In this document: positions 8,577-17,446 of the stretch, in pieces
Numbering within the stretch: position 1 is the first letter of the stretch
How the letters are laid out: every line of letters starts with the position of its first letter
Origin: Iodobacter sp.
GTDB taxonomy: Bacteria > Pseudomonadota > Gammaproteobacteria > Burkholderiales > Chitinibacteraceae
DNA: 36,337 bases
NCBI RefSeq assembly: GCF_025352645.1
Contig: NZ_JANXSO010000002.1
Span: forward strand, 1 to 36,337
Direction: 5' to 3'
The notes under the pieces: model-generated
Database searches by the model: none
What the model saw: only the letters and a program-made list of their open reading frames with translations
What the model was told of the DNA's origin: nothing
Translations under genes and position numbers: made by a program

Positions 8577-9548
8577 TTATTCTTTACGCTTTGCTGCTTC
8601 ACGTTCTTGCGTTTTCTTGGCATAGGCCTTGACTATTTTTTGCACCAGCGGGTGGCGAACTACATCTTCGCTGGTGAAGTGGTGCAGGGCAATGCCATTG
8701 ATCTCTTGCAGCACCTCTTGCGCATCATTTAGGCCGGATTTTTGATGCTTAGGTAAATCGATCTGGGTTGGGTCGCCCGTGATGACGGCTTTAGAGCCGA
8801 AGCCGATGCGGGTTAGAAACATCATCATTTGTTCTGGTGAGCTGTTTTGCGCTTCGTCCAAAATAATAAAGCTGTTGTTGAGGGTTCTACCGCGCATAAA
8901 GGCCAGTGGGGCAATCTCTATAATGCCTTTTTCAAACAGCTTGGTTACTTTATCAAAGCCCATTAAATCGTAAAGTGCATCGTAAAGTGGGCGAAGATAG
9001 GGGTCGATTTTCTGTACTAAATCGCCTGGTAAAAAGCCGAGTTTTTCGCCTGCTTCTACGGCGGGGCGAACTAAGACCAAGCGTTTGACCAGATCGCGCT
9101 CTAAGGCATCCACGGCGCAAGCGACGGCCAGATAAGTTTTACCTGTGCCTGCTGGCCCAATGCCAAAGGTAATGTCGTGATCCTGAATCGCTTTGATATA
9201 GCCCGTTTGGCGAGGCGTTCTACCGCGTAAATCATGGCGCTTGGTGCGCAGCGGGGTGGTGTTTTCTTCGATATAGGCAGGGGCTATATTTTGCGTGAGT
9301 TCGATAATCGATAGCTGCAAATCATCCCGCTCTAGTGGCTCTTCGGCCATCGCATAAAAATGCTCTAGCAGGCTGATGCCCTGCTGCAAGTTTTTGGCGC
9401 TGCCGCTTACCCGAAACTGCTCATTTCGCCGCACGATGGTGATATCCAGCGCAGTTTCAATTTGTTTGAGATTTTCGTCGAGTGAGCCGCAGAGATTGTT
9501 TAAGCGGCGGTTATCAACAGGCGTGAAGTGGATAATTTGGCTATTCAA
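8577..9548 (-). CDS. phoH: PhoH-like ATPase (YbeZ family)
   Basis: This is a PhoH/YbeZ P-loop ATPase, a putative RNA-linked ATPase normally encoded beside ybeY. The N-terminal region has the KH-like segment found in YbeZ proteins (DNRRLNNLCGSLDENLKQIE). The Walker A motif is GPAGTGKTYLA and Walker B is SFIILDEAQNSSPEQM, followed by TRIGFGSKAVITGDPTQIDLP. The reading frame is open up to an ATG at 9617, but the first codons there translate the palindromic repeat at 9579-9718. I prefer a TTG at 9546-9548, just before the conserved HFTPVDNRRL, giving about 323 residues. Either start keeps the whole domain. Confidence 0.9.
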   Translation of the reverse strand: MNSQIIHFTPVDNRRLNNLCGSLDENLKQIETALDITIVRRNEQFRVSGSAKNLQQGISLLEHFYAMAEEPLERDDLQLSIIELTQNIAPAYIEENTTPLRTKRHDLRGRTPRQTGYIKAIQDHDITFGIGPAGTGKTYLAVACAVDALERDLVKRLVLVRPAVEAGEKLGFLPGDLVQKIDPYLRPLYDALYDLMGFDKVTKLFEKGIIEIAPLAFMRGRTLNNSFIILDEAQNSSPEQMMMFLTRIGFGSKAVITGDPTQIDLPKHQKSGLNDAQEVLQEINGIALHHFTSEDVVRHPLVQKIVKAYAKKTQEREAAKRKE

Positions 9549-9578
9549 AAGCGAGCTCTTTTCAAATAATCGAGAAGT

Positions 9579-9718
9579 AAAACCCAAACCTTGAACCACG
9601 GAGGGCACAGAGAACACAGAGTTACACGGAGAAAGACCAAAGAAAAATGAATTATCATTGTTTTGCCTCTGTGCTACTCCGTGTTCTCCTTTCCTCCGTG
9701 TTTTAAGATTTGGGTTTG
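9579..9718. repeat. Small palindromic intergenic repeat, family A (copy 2)
   Basis: This is an inverted-repeat element of about 140 bp. The left arm reads AAAACCCAAACCTTGAACCA and continues with CACAGAGAACACAGAG and ACACGGAG; the right arm, read on the opposite strand, starts AAACCCAAATCTTAAAACAC and continues GGAGAACACGGAG. The arms agree at most positions. It fills the space between the yecA-like stop (8 bp away) and phoH, and reaches into the longest possible phoH reading frame. Confidence 0.75.
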
Positions 9719-9725
9719 TTGTTAT

Positions 9726-10343
9726 TTAATGCTTGAGGTTTGGCACACCACGGCGATCGATCCAGAAGTCGCGGATTTCTGGGATGATATCGACCAAGGA
9801 CGCGGCAACTTCGTGTTCGAATTCGGCCATGTCTTGCCCATCTTTTTCTAGATCGGCACGGCCTTCGTCGTCGGCACAAACCAAAATCGGGTAGACAAGC
9901 TGGGCGTATTCTTCATCGTCCATCATTTCTTGCCAGGCCTCTGGGTTCATCGATGTTGCCAGCGTAAAGCCGTAGCACCATTGCTGCGAGATATCCTGGC
10001 CGCTTTCTTCATCTACATAAACAATCGGGCTAAAGACGTTTTCGGCATCGGCCAGCTCGTCCATCAGTTGGTTGTATAGGCGCAGAATCAAGCCTTCAAT
10101 TTTTTCTTTTTCTGCAACGGATGCAAATTTAGGACGTTCGCCGTTTTCGCCCCAGACTTGGGAAAACCATTTGTCTGCGGGGATTTCTTCTGGGCCAACG
10201 AGTTGTGCCGTCAGGAAACCATGCAACATGGATAAATCCATTGCTTGTTCTGGGGCCACATCAGATTCTAAAAAATCGGCCAGCAGGTCGAGGTCGTCGT
10301 CGCTTAGAACGGCAAAAAGTTCAGCATCTTTTGGCGATAGCAT
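9726..10343 (-). CDS. YecA/YgfB family (UPF0149) protein
   Basis: A 205-residue acidic protein of the UPF0149/YecA family. The typical N-terminus DLDLLADFLESDVAPEQAMDLSMLHGFLTAQLVGPEEIPADKW holds the signature LHGFLTA and the W about ten residues later. The mid-region YGFTLATSMNPEAWQEMM and a long acidic C-terminal half follow. I chose MLSPKDAELF because AAGGAAAACAC lies directly upstream; the frame stays open eight codons further. The molecular function is not known. It sits between miaB and phoH on the same strand and is not part of the classical miaB-lnt order. Confidence 0.88.
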   Translation of the reverse strand: MLSPKDAELFAVLSDDDLDLLADFLESDVAPEQAMDLSMLHGFLTAQLVGPEEIPADKWFSQVWGENGERPKFASVAEKEKIEGLILRLYNQLMDELADAENVFSPIVYVDEESGQDISQQWCYGFTLATSMNPEAWQEMMDDEEYAQLVYPILVCADDEGRADLEKDGQDMAEFEHEVAASLVDIIPEIRDFWIDRRGVPNLKH

Positions 10344-10534
10344 GTGTTTTCCTTGGGTAATGCGCAAAGGTGAATAGCTTGATGGGCTATATCCTACTGC
10401 TTTTGGCGGGAGCGTTGATGCCTATCATAAACTATGTGTGCAAGGCACGCTGCCTATGTACCATCGTTTGATGCAAGGTAGGTGTAGGGTGAGCAGGGTT
10501 TATGTGCCCACGCAGCCTTGTTTAGCTTGTGGAT

Positions 10535-10559
10535 AGCTGGGTAGGTAATCTACCCAGCT
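10535..10559. terminator. Perfect 10-bp stem-loop downstream of miaB
   Basis: AGCTGGGTAG (10535-10544) and CTACCCAGCT (10550-10559) form a perfect 10-bp stem with a GTAAT loop, 16 bp after the miaB stop. There is no U-tract on either side, so it is either a terminator of unusual type or an RNA-stabilising/processing hairpin between miaB and the yecA-like gene. Confidence 0.4.
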
Positions 10560-10574
10560 TAAACCGTAGCTATA

Positions 10575-11909
10575 TTACTTCACCACTATTTCGCCCTTTA
10601 GGCTGTGTGGGAAGGTTTCGGTGATCAGCACTTCTACAAACTGATTGATTAAGCGTGGATTGCCAGCAAAGTTAACAATGCGGTTGTTATCCGTGCGGCC
10701 AGCTAGCTCTTGTAGCTCGGGGTTTTTACGCGCCATGCCTTCCACCAGCACACGTTGCACGGTGCCGATCATGTTTTTGTTTACGTCCAGCGCTAGCTCA
10801 TCGATGCGGGCTTGCAGACGTCTGAGACGGGTGAGTTTTAGTTCTTCCGGCACATCATCCGGTAAATCGGCAGCGGGTGTACCTGGGCGGCGGCTATAAA
10901 CAAAGCTAAACGATGCATCAAAACCTACATCGTTAATTAGCTTCATCGTGCGTTCAAAATCGTCTTCGGTTTCGCCAGGAAAGCCGACGATAAAGTCAGA
11001 GCTTAGGCAAATATCAGGGCGGGCATCTTTGAGCTTACGTACTAAGGATTTGAATTCTAGCGTGGTATAGCCGCGCTTCATATTCACTAGCACGCGGTCT
11101 GATCCCGCTTGTACTGGTAAATGTAGGTGTGAAACAAGTTTTGGCAGAGTGCGATAGCAGTCCACAATTCGCTGTGTCATTTCACGCGGATGGCTGGTGG
11201 TGTAGCGCATGCGCTCGATGCCCGGGATTTCGTGCACGTATTCAAGCAGGGTGGCAAAATCGGCGATTTCGCCGTCTTCCATCGGTCCGCGATAGGCGTT
11301 TACATTTTGCCCAAGCAGGGTGATTTCTTTTACACCTTGCGCAGCAAGGCCAGCTACTTCGGCTAGCACTTCTTCAAACGGGCGGCTAAATTCGGTGCCA
11401 CGGGTGTAAGGCACCACGCAGAACGAGCAATATTTGCTACAGCCTTCCATGATCGATACAAAGGCCGTTGCGCCTTCAACGCGGGCTGGCGGCATATTGT
11501 CGAATTTTTCGATTTCAGGGAAAGAAATATCCACCTGAGAAATACCACTGCTGCGGCGAGCGGCAATGAGATCTGGCAGGCGGTGCAAGGTTTGCGGGCC
11601 AAATACCATATCCACATAGGGTGCGCGTTTTACAATCGCCGCGCCTTCTTGCGAGGCCACACAGCCGCCCACGCCAATCAATAGATTTGGGTTTTTAAGC
11701 TTAAGTTCACGCACACGGCCAAGATCTGAAAACACTTTTTCCTGCGCTTTTTCGCGCACGCTACAGGTGTTAAACAAAATCACATCGGCTTCTTCAACAT
11801 TGTCGGTCTGCGTTAAGCCTTCGGATGCGTGGAGTACGTCGGCCATTTTGTCCGAATCGTATTCGTTCATCTGGCAGCCGAAGGTCTTAATAAATACTTT
11901 CTTGCTCAT
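10575..11909 (-). CDS. miaB: tRNA-2-methylthio-N6-dimethylallyladenosine synthase
   Basis: MiaB is a radical-SAM methylthiotransferase that adds the 2-methylthio group to i6A37 in tRNAs reading UNN codons. The 444-residue product has the normal length. The N-terminal UPF0004 domain carries the auxiliary-cluster cysteines Cys12 ([11 protein letters not shown]), Cys49 ([10 protein letters not shown]) and Cys83 ([11 protein letters not shown]). The radical-SAM motif [15 protein letters not shown] provides Cys157, Cys161 and Cys164. A C-terminal TRAM domain ends with the [18 protein letters not shown] region. It is the first gene of the minus-strand cluster running to lnt. Confidence 0.97.
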   Translation of the reverse strand: MSKKVFIKTFGCQMNEYDSDKMADVLHASEGLTQTDNVEEADVILFNTCSVREKAQEKVFSDLGRVRELKLKNPNLLIGVGGCVASQEGAAIVKRAPYVDMVFGPQTLHRLPDLIAARRSSGISQVDISFPEIEKFDNMPPARVEGATAFVSIMEGCSKYCSFCVVPYTRGTEFSRPFEEVLAEVAGLAAQGVKEITLLGQNVNAYRGPMEDGEIADFATLLEYVHEIPGIERMRYTTSHPREMTQRIVDCYRTLPKLVSHLHLPVQAGSDRVLVNMKRGYTTLEFKSLVRKLKDARPDICLSSDFIVGFPGETEDDFERTMKLINDVGFDASFSFVYSRRPGTPAADLPDDVPEELKLTRLRRLQARIDELALDVNKNMIGTVQRVLVEGMARKNPELQELAGRTDNNRIVNFAGNPRLINQFVEVLITETFPHSLKGEIVVK

Positions 11910-11988
11910 TATTGCGTGCTCTACGTGTTAAGTTTTACTTCAAGTATCACTGATACGAATCGTATTCTTTAGTGCTTATTATAATCTC

Positions 11989-12047
11989 GTAGGGCGGGTG
12001 AAACCCGCGTATGTTTTAGCATTGCTCGCGGGTTTCACCCGCCCTAA
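11989..12047. repeat. Hairpin repeat family B (copy 1)
   Basis: GTAGGGCGGGTGAAACCCGC is followed about 20 nt later by its near-exact reverse complement, GCGGGTTTCACCCGCCCTA. Each arm can also fold on itself (GGGTGAAACCC). The same unit occurs at 16808-16867 in the opposite orientation with an almost identical central sequence (GAGCAATGCT). It lies in the gap upstream of miaB. Confidence 0.75.
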
Positions 12048-12089
12048 CAAGTGCTACTTATGTGCTTTCATTACTTCATTTTTAGCTGT

Positions 12090-12416
12090 TTATTCCGTGA
12101 TAATCGCTTTCGGGCGGGCTTTTAAAGTGGCTACTTCATCATTTGTGAGCAGCCACAGCCGCCATACATTGCCCGAGGTGGCTTCAATCTGAAACCAAAC
12201 GGTGGCTTGCTGCGGCATATGGCTTTGCATGATGAGCGCGTTGTTTTGCCCGTAGATGCGCAGCCCAGGGGCAGTGCGGTAAATTTTGTCGTCAATTTTA
12301 ATTTCTGGGATGGCCGCGGCTTTGAGTTCGCCGAGCTGTCCATCCATAGGAATGGTTCTTGCTGCATAGCATGGGATTGCCGTAACAAGGGCCAGCCAAA
12401 ACAAGCACTTATGCAT
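12090..12416 (-). CDS. Small secreted protein of unknown function
   Basis: A 108-residue protein starting MHKCLFWLALVTAIPCYA, a convincing signal peptide with cleavage near residue 18. The mature part is about 90 residues, probably one small beta-rich domain (DDKIYRTAPGLRIYGQNNALIMQSHMPQQATVWFQIE ... VWRLWLLTNDE). Similar short periplasmic proteins with a yRlaPGlrI-like core occur, by my recollection, in betaproteobacteria without an assigned function. I chose this frame over an overlapping open frame of the same length (12131-12457) because only this one gives a signal peptide and an amphipathic, non-low-complexity product. It stands alone between miaB and the glycerate cluster. Confidence 0.65.
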   Translation of the reverse strand: MHKCLFWLALVTAIPCYAARTIPMDGQLGELKAAAIPEIKIDDKIYRTAPGLRIYGQNNALIMQSHMPQQATVWFQIEATSGNVWRLWLLTNDEVATLKARPKAIITE

Positions 12417-12592
12417 GAGTTACTTTCCACGTGATGGAAAACCCGCAATGGTAACATGGTGCCCGCATTGAAAGCACCGCCATCGGGAAGATTGCCTGTT
12501 TTATACCGCCGCCACCTTGGTGGGGCGTGGGCTGGAGGTTTGCAGCTTTATTTACTGATGTTGTTACACAGCAAGGACAACAAATAGGCAGT

Positions 12593-12810
12593 CCACTAAA
12601 AACACAAAAAGCACGAACAGATGCTACATCATTACTTTCTAATTGATAGTTGTAGGTTGGTGCTGAGTAAAACCAAGCCCAACAATACGATGAAGCATGT
12701 TGGGCTTCGCATGCTCAGCGCCAACCTACACGATATGTCCATATTCCAAAATAGATGGAGAGTATCTCTGTTTGATTCGTTTTTTTCGTGTATTTAGTGT
12801 TTTTCGTGGA
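12593..12810. repeat. Nested intergenic repeats (families C and D)
   Basis: Two layers are visible in the 12417-12840 gap. Outer arms: CCACTAAAAACACAAAAAGC at 12593-12616 is inverted near 12786-12810 (TCGTGTATTTAGTGTTTTTC), and a related stretch lies at 16663-16692. Inner element: TGTAGGTTGGTGCTGAG at 12651-12667 pairs with CTCAGCGCCAACCTACA at 12714-12730 (one G-T wobble), with a further 9-bp stem AGCCCAACA/TGTTGGGCT inside. There is no coding sequence. I see nothing else in this gap. Confidence 0.6.
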
Positions 12811-12840
12811 CAAATAGTCTTTGTGCATAGCCTTAGTTAT

Positions 12841-13983
12841 TTATTGCAGAGCTCGGCCAATTTTAATTGTGGCGGCGATATTCCTAGCGCAAAGGCGTAC
12901 GTTTTCTTTAGCCTGTGCCAGTGCTTCTTCGATGGATACCGCGCGGTTTAAAACGCTGAATACCGCTTCAATGCCATGCTGATGCACTACGCCTACGTCG
13001 GTGCTAAGGCAGCCTGCGATGCCAATCACTGGGATATTAAAAACCTTGGCCATTTGCGCTACGCCCATGGGTGTTTTGCCGTGTATGGTCTGGCTATCCA
13101 TACGGCCTTCTCCGGTGATGACTAGGTCTGCGCCTTGTAAAAGCGCAGCAAATTGTACGGCTTCCAGCACAATTTCTACGCCGGGGCGTAGGCTGGCGTT
13201 TAAAAAAGCCAATGCTGCTGCCCCCATGCCGCCCGCCGCGCCGCTACCCTTGGTTAAGGCAATATCCAGGCCGATTTGCTCTTTAATCATGCGGGCGTAA
13301 TGGCTAAGGCTGGCGTCAAGGATTCTAACCATCTCTGGCGTTGCGCCTTTTTGTGGGCCAAACACCGCCGCTGCACCCTGCTCGCCGGTGAGCGGGTTAT
13401 CTACATCGCAAGCCACGTCTATTTTGCATTGCGCGATCCGCGGGTCAAGCCTAGATACATCAATTAGAGCCAGCTGGTTTAAACCGGCAGCCCCAAAGCC
13501 CAGCGCTGCACCGGCTTGGTTTAAAAAACGCCCACCTAGCGCTTGGATCATTCCCATGCCGCCATCGACTGTCGCGCTGCCGCCTATGCCCAAAATAATA
13601 TGCGTGGCACCGCAGTCTAGTGCGGCGAGGATGAGCTCGCCGGTGCCGTAGCTAGTGGTGAGCATAGGATTGCGTAGGGCAGGGGGAACCAGTGTTAAGC
13701 CGCTGGCTGCCGCCATCTCGATAATGGCGGTTTGGCCATCACCCGATAAGCCAAAAAAAGCACTGACACATTCGCCCAGCGGGCCGGTCACTGATTGCTG
13801 AATCATGCGCCCACCAGTGGCAGCCACTAAGGCTTCAACCGTGCCTTCGCCACCATCTGCCACGGGAATTTTTATATATTGGGCATCGGGTAGAACTTCC
13901 CTAAAGCCCGCTTCAATTTGCGTGGCAACGTCTAGGGCTGAAAGGCTTTCTTTGTAGGAATCGGGGGCAATAATAATTTTCAT
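12841..13983 (-). CDS. Glycerate kinase (GarK/GlxK family)
   Basis: The glycerate kinase type 1 family phosphorylates D-glycerate with ATP (2-phosphoglycerate for the GarK/GlxK type), feeding lower glycolysis. The 380-residue product begins [20 protein letters not shown] and contains [18 protein letters not shown], a hallmark substrate/nucleotide region. Further family segments are [20 protein letters not shown] and the C-terminal [23 protein letters not shown]. It follows the permease gene by 11 bp on the same strand, so the two are almost certainly one operon for import and phosphorylation. Confidence 0.94.
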   Translation of the reverse strand: MKIIIAPDSYKESLSALDVATQIEAGFREVLPDAQYIKIPVADGGEGTVEALVAATGGRMIQQSVTGPLGECVSAFFGLSGDGQTAIIEMAAASGLTLVPPALRNPMLTTSYGTGELILAALDCGATHIILGIGGSATVDGGMGMIQALGGRFLNQAGAALGFGAAGLNQLALIDVSRLDPRIAQCKIDVACDVDNPLTGEQGAAAVFGPQKGATPEMVRILDASLSHYARMIKEQIGLDIALTKGSGAAGGMGAAALAFLNASLRPGVEIVLEAVQFAALLQGADLVITGEGRMDSQTIHGKTPMGVAQMAKVFNIPVIGIAGCLSTDVGVVHQHGIEAVFSVLNRAVSIEEALAQAKENVRLCARNIAATIKIGRALQ

Positions 13984-13994
13984 GATCGCAAACC

Positions 13995-15251
13995 TTAAAA
14001 TTTAAGCACACCAAAAATCAGCGTAGAGACAATCGTAATCGACAAACCAACCGCTGTTTCGTAGGGAATGACTTTAAGCCGCTCGGTAATGCTCATATTG
14101 ACTGCCCCGCCTGTGGCGTGGAAAAAACTACCGTGCGGCATATGATCAAATACCGTGGAGCCAGCATGAATCATGGCGGCACCCGCTAAGGCAGGCACTC
14201 CCAACTCTAGCAAGGTGCTGCTAAATACCTGCGCCGCCACTACGGTGCCAGCGGTGGTAGAAGCGGTTGCCAGTGACATCAGCGCACCAGATATCGGGGC
14301 CAGCATATAGGCTGGCAGGCCCGAGCCTTGTAGCGCTTCGATCAGCACGGTTTTCAGGCTGGATGCGCCGATAATCCCCGCTAACGTGCCCGTACCCAGC
14401 AGCATAATCGCCACCGGAGCCATACGGCCTAAGCCCGCTACGGCAAATTGATTGCTGTCTTTAAAGCGGCCCATTGCCAGCGCACCCAATAAGCCACCTA
14501 AGGGCAGGGCTAACATGGGATCAATCACGACATCAAATAAAGGCCTGAGTGATAAAAGCACAATGGCCACGACAGGGGCCACAATGGCGGTGGCAAAAGA
14601 AGGCAGGGCGTGGCGATCAAAGGCCACAACTTCGGCGCTTTCGACTTTGCTTCCCTTATTCACCAGCGTTTTAGCAATAAAGTATGCCACTACCAGCCCA
14701 ACTAAGCCTGGCACTATCCCTGCGGCCATCACTGAGGTCAGTGGTACATGAAAGGCATCGGATGCGGCAATGGCATTGGGATTGGGCGACATCACATTCC
14801 CCGCCTTGCCCCCGCCTATCATGGCCAGCAAAATCGCCATTTTGGATAAATCGGCTTGGCGCGCAATCGCGAGGGCAATGGGGGCGACGGTAATCACCGC
14901 CACATCAATAAACACGCCGACTGCGGTTAAAATCATGGTGGCAATAGCCAGCGCCAGCAGGGCGCGTGTTTCGCCCACTTTTTTGACTATGGTATCGGCA
15001 ATACTGGCCGCTGCGCCAGATTCGATCAATACCCCCGCCAGCACACCGGCCGCCAAAATACGCATCACGGCAGGGATAATACCTTTGGCCCCACCCATCA
15101 TTAAATTCACGGTGGCGCTTAAATCGACCCCACCCACAATCCCACCCACTAAAGCGCCAACAATCATGCCGTAGGCGGGCGGTACTTTTCGTAAAATCAG
15201 AAAAATGGCGACAACAAGTGCGCTGATGGCTCCTAATGAACTGACTTCCAT
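13995..15251 (-). CDS. GntP-family permease (probable glycerate/gluconate-type uptake)
   Basis: An inner-membrane proton symporter of the gluconate permease family, about 418 residues with roughly 12 hydrophobic segments. Family features are the N-terminal [22 protein letters not shown], the [26 protein letters not shown] loop, and the C-terminal [28 protein letters not shown]. The start [10 protein letters not shown] has AGGAG a few bases upstream; the frame is open 19 codons further but reads through that ribosome site. Placement between a CdaR-type regulator and glycerate kinase suggests glycerate, or a related sugar acid, as substrate. That is an inference. Confidence 0.92.
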   Translation of the reverse strand: MEVSSLGAISALVVAIFLILRKVPPAYGMIVGALVGGIVGGVDLSATVNLMMGGAKGIIPAVMRILAAGVLAGVLIESGAAASIADTIVKKVGETRALLALAIATMILTAVGVFIDVAVITVAPIALAIARQADLSKMAILLAMIGGGKAGNVMSPNPNAIAASDAFHVPLTSVMAAGIVPGLVGLVVAYFIAKTLVNKGSKVESAEVVAFDRHALPSFATAIVAPVVAIVLLSLRPLFDVVIDPMLALPLGGLLGALAMGRFKDSNQFAVAGLGRMAPVAIMLLGTGTLAGIIGASSLKTVLIEALQGSGLPAYMLAPISGALMSLATASTTAGTVVAAQVFSSTLLELGVPALAGAAMIHAGSTVFDHMPHGSFFHATGGAVNMSITERLKVIPYETAVGLSITIVSTLIFGVLKF

Positions 15252-15450
15252 AATGGGTGGCTCCTGTTTGGGCGGGATCTTGCGATGGCTAATGAACAGG
15301 ATAAACACTCTGCTACAGAGCTACTTCGTGCGGATGCCTGAAAATTTACAAAAATTAAGGCATATTTACTGGAGTTTTTTACAGTATATGGGGAGGAGTC
15401 GATGTTTTTATGCGGCGCAGTATGATGGCCTGCTGTGCCAGACTACATCG

Positions 15451-16605
15451 CTATGCCAGCTGCAAAGCCGCATAAAGTAAAAATCGCTCGTCGGTTTTGC
15501 TTAAGGTAAGCCCTGTTACAGCCTCGATCCGGCTTAGGCGGTAATCCAAGGTGTTGCGATGAATATGCAAAGCCTGTGCGGTTTCAACGGGGCGGGTGTC
15601 GCAGGCAAACCATGCGGCTAGGGTTTTGCGTAGCTGGCCATTGCTATCTTGCTGCTCTAGTTTTTTTAAGGGAATGCGCAGCTGGGCGGCCTGCCAGCCA
15701 GAATTTAGCCCCGCTAGCAGCACTGGCAGGCTTAAATCCTGATAGAAAAAACAAGCCCGTTCAGGATTGCGCGCTTTGCCCGTTTGCAAGGTGGTCACGG
15801 CGCTTTGATAAGATAGTGCCACGGCATTGGCGGCGCAAAAATATTGCCCCAGTGCAATGCGCACACCCAATTTGCTTTTACTGGCTACGCGGGTCAGTAA
15901 ATCGTGCACACGTTGCCGGTGCTCTTCTGGGTTCCAGCGGCCCTGATGATCTAAAGCGGGCTTAAGCACCACGAGTTCGGTTAAAGAAACCGTGGCAACC
16001 AGATTATCCCGCTCTGGGGTGCTGAGCAGGGTTTGTAATTCTTGTAACTCGGCTAGCGCAGCATCAATGCCTAATGCGCCACTATCTACCTCGATCACTG
16101 CCACTACGCGTGGGCGGCGGATATCCACGCCCAGCTTTTGCGCCCAAGCTTCCAAATCAGAATGCGGCGCGGCTTCGCCTTTGCCGCCTTTGATGAGTTG
16201 CAAAACCAGCTCTTCGCGGTAGCGGGTGTCTCGGCCTAAGGCCTGAATCAACCTTGCTTGCTCCAAGCTCATTTCGGCCGTCATCCTAACTAGCTCGCCG
16301 TAATGGCGCACCGCATCGGGCTGGCCGGTGATGCCAACCACGCCCACAATCTGTCCTGCAAGGCGCAGGGGCAAATTCACCCCGGGGCGCACGCCATGCA
16401 GCTGCTGCGCCATGGCGTCGTCAATTTCTACCGTGCGCTGCTGCGACAGCACTAGCAAAGCGCCTTCATGCTGCTGGCCGATTCTGGAGCGATCGCCACT
16501 GCCGATCAAGGTGCCGGATGCATCGATCACATTGACGTTACAGCTGATGATCGCCATGGTGCGATCGACGATTTCCTGAGCAAGGCGGGCATTGAGCAGC
16601 GACAT
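15451..16605 (-). CDS. cdaR: CdaR-type transcriptional regulator of sugar-acid metabolism
   Basis: The 384-residue product matches the E. coli CdaR layout and length. An N-terminal sugar-diacid recognition domain begins MSLLNARLAQEIVDRTMAII and includes NVIDASGTLIGSGDRSRIGQ and HEGALLVL. A GGDEF-like/CdaR middle region follows, then a C-terminal PucR-type helix-turn-helix (AQALHIHRNTLDYRLSRIEAVTGL). CdaR activates glucarate/galactarate/glycerate genes in E. coli. Here the regulator gene precedes a GntP permease and glycerate kinase on the same strand, with a 199-bp gap that would hold the permease promoter. No clear operator was identified there. Confidence 0.92.
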   Translation of the reverse strand: MSLLNARLAQEIVDRTMAIISCNVNVIDASGTLIGSGDRSRIGQQHEGALLVLSQQRTVEIDDAMAQQLHGVRPGVNLPLRLAGQIVGVVGITGQPDAVRHYGELVRMTAEMSLEQARLIQALGRDTRYREELVLQLIKGGKGEAAPHSDLEAWAQKLGVDIRRPRVVAVIEVDSGALGIDAALAELQELQTLLSTPERDNLVATVSLTELVVLKPALDHQGRWNPEEHRQRVHDLLTRVASKSKLGVRIALGQYFCAANAVALSYQSAVTTLQTGKARNPERACFFYQDLSLPVLLAGLNSGWQAAQLRIPLKKLEQQDSNGQLRKTLAAWFACDTRPVETAQALHIHRNTLDYRLSRIEAVTGLTLSKTDERFLLYAALQLA

Positions 16606-16662
16606 AAAAGGCCTGTGGTAGTGGTGTGAGAGACTTATAGATGTTACGCACAACGATTATTA

Positions 16663-16692
16663 GTCCACGAAAAGCAACCAAATACACGAAAA
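16663..16692. repeat. Family D repeat fragment
   Basis: TCCACGAAAAGCAACCAAAT followed by ACACGAAAAA resembles the arms at 12593-12616 and 12786-12810. It lies in the gap upstream of cdaR. Confidence 0.4.
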
Positions 16693-16807
16693 ATAAGCGA
16701 TCAAACGTGGATGATTTTCCTCGGTTTTTTATCACGGCGCGTCGGCCTGAATTCTTGCATTTATAGTGATTTTGAAATTTTTTTATTAAAGCTATTCAAG
16801 GCTGATT

Positions 16808-16867
16808 GTAGGGCGGGTGCAACCCGCGAGCAATGCTGAATAAACACGCGGGTTTCACCCGCCCTAC
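16808..16867. repeat. Hairpin repeat family B (copy 2)
   Basis: GTAGGGCGGGTGCAACCCGC, then about 20 nt, then GCGGGTTTCACCCGCCCTAC: a perfect-ended palindrome except for C versus A at one inner position. It is the inverted counterpart of 11989-12047, sharing the GAGCAATGCT centre. It occupies the 16606-16983 gap together with half-copies of families A and D; there is no gene in this gap. Confidence 0.75.
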
Positions 16868-16924
16868 GATATTTATAATGAGATTGAGCAAGAGGCATAG
16901 TCAGGTAATTTAATGCCTGTTTTT

Positions 16925-16949
16925 CTCCGTGGTTCAAGGGTTGGGTTTT
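16925..16949. repeat. Half copy of repeat family A (copy 3)
   Basis: CTCCGTGGTTCAAGGGTTGG followed by GTTTT is the right-hand end of the element described at 5185-5362 and 9579-9718. A matching left arm was not found, so this is a partial copy just upstream of the ABM-domain gene. Confidence 0.55.
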
Positions 16950-16983
16950 GATTTGTAACATCAGTAATTAAAAGGATTTCTAA

Positions 16984-17259
16984 GTGATTGTCGTTATTTT
17001 TGAAGTGTGGCTTAGCCCTGAGCAGCAGCCGGAATACCTAAGCCTTGCGGCAGATTTACGCGAGGAACTGATGCAGCAAGACGGGTTTATTTCGATAGAG
17101 CGTTTTAATAGCCTGAGTGAGACGGGCAAGATGCTTTCTCTGTCTTTCTGGCGTGACGAAGCAGCGGTTAAAGCGTGGCGTTGCAGCGCCATGCACCGCG
17201 ATGCGCAATCGCAAGGGCGGCAGGGCGTGTTTGAAAATTACCGACTGCGTGTAGCCTAG
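16984..17259 (+). CDS. Antibiotic biosynthesis monooxygenase (ABM) domain protein
   Basis: A 91-residue protein made of a single ABM-like ferredoxin fold: MIVVIFEVWLSPEQQPEYLSLAADLREELMQQDGFISIERFNS, then LSLSFWRDEAAVKAWRCSAMHRDAQSQGRQGVFENYRLRV. The order (strand, helix, GFISIERF, SFWxxEAAVKAWR, HxxAQxxGR) is the usual one for stand-alone ABM proteins, some of which are cofactor-free monooxygenases or haem-degrading enzymes. The start is GTG at 16984. No biosynthetic neighbours are present and its role is unknown. The downstream gap of about 185 bp suggests it is not co-transcribed with macA. Confidence 0.85.
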   Translation: MIVVIFEVWLSPEQQPEYLSLAADLREELMQQDGFISIERFNSLSETGKMLSLSFWRDEAAVKAWRCSAMHRDAQSQGRQGVFENYRLRVA

Positions 17260-17446
17260 GTGGCGCGGGATTATGGCATGGCCGAACGGGGGCAAGCTCC
17301 GGCTGACAGTGTGTGTTTACATGGTTAGGTGAATAAGAGGGTGGCTATATTTACATACAACTCCACTACTTTTTTACGACAAAAGAAGAGTTATTCCGAT
17401 GTTATGCTATCCGCCTTGCCCTGTTGGCTGTAAGGAATGATGCGTG

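Noticed and set aside
12131-12457. Alternative 108-codon frame overlapping the small secreted protein
   Set aside because: No signal peptide or domain; Lys/Arg/Cys-rich frame-shifted composition typical of a shadow frame.
8101-16949. CRISPR array
   Set aside because: The repeats are few, palindromic, widely spaced and of several families; there are no regular spacers and no cas genes.
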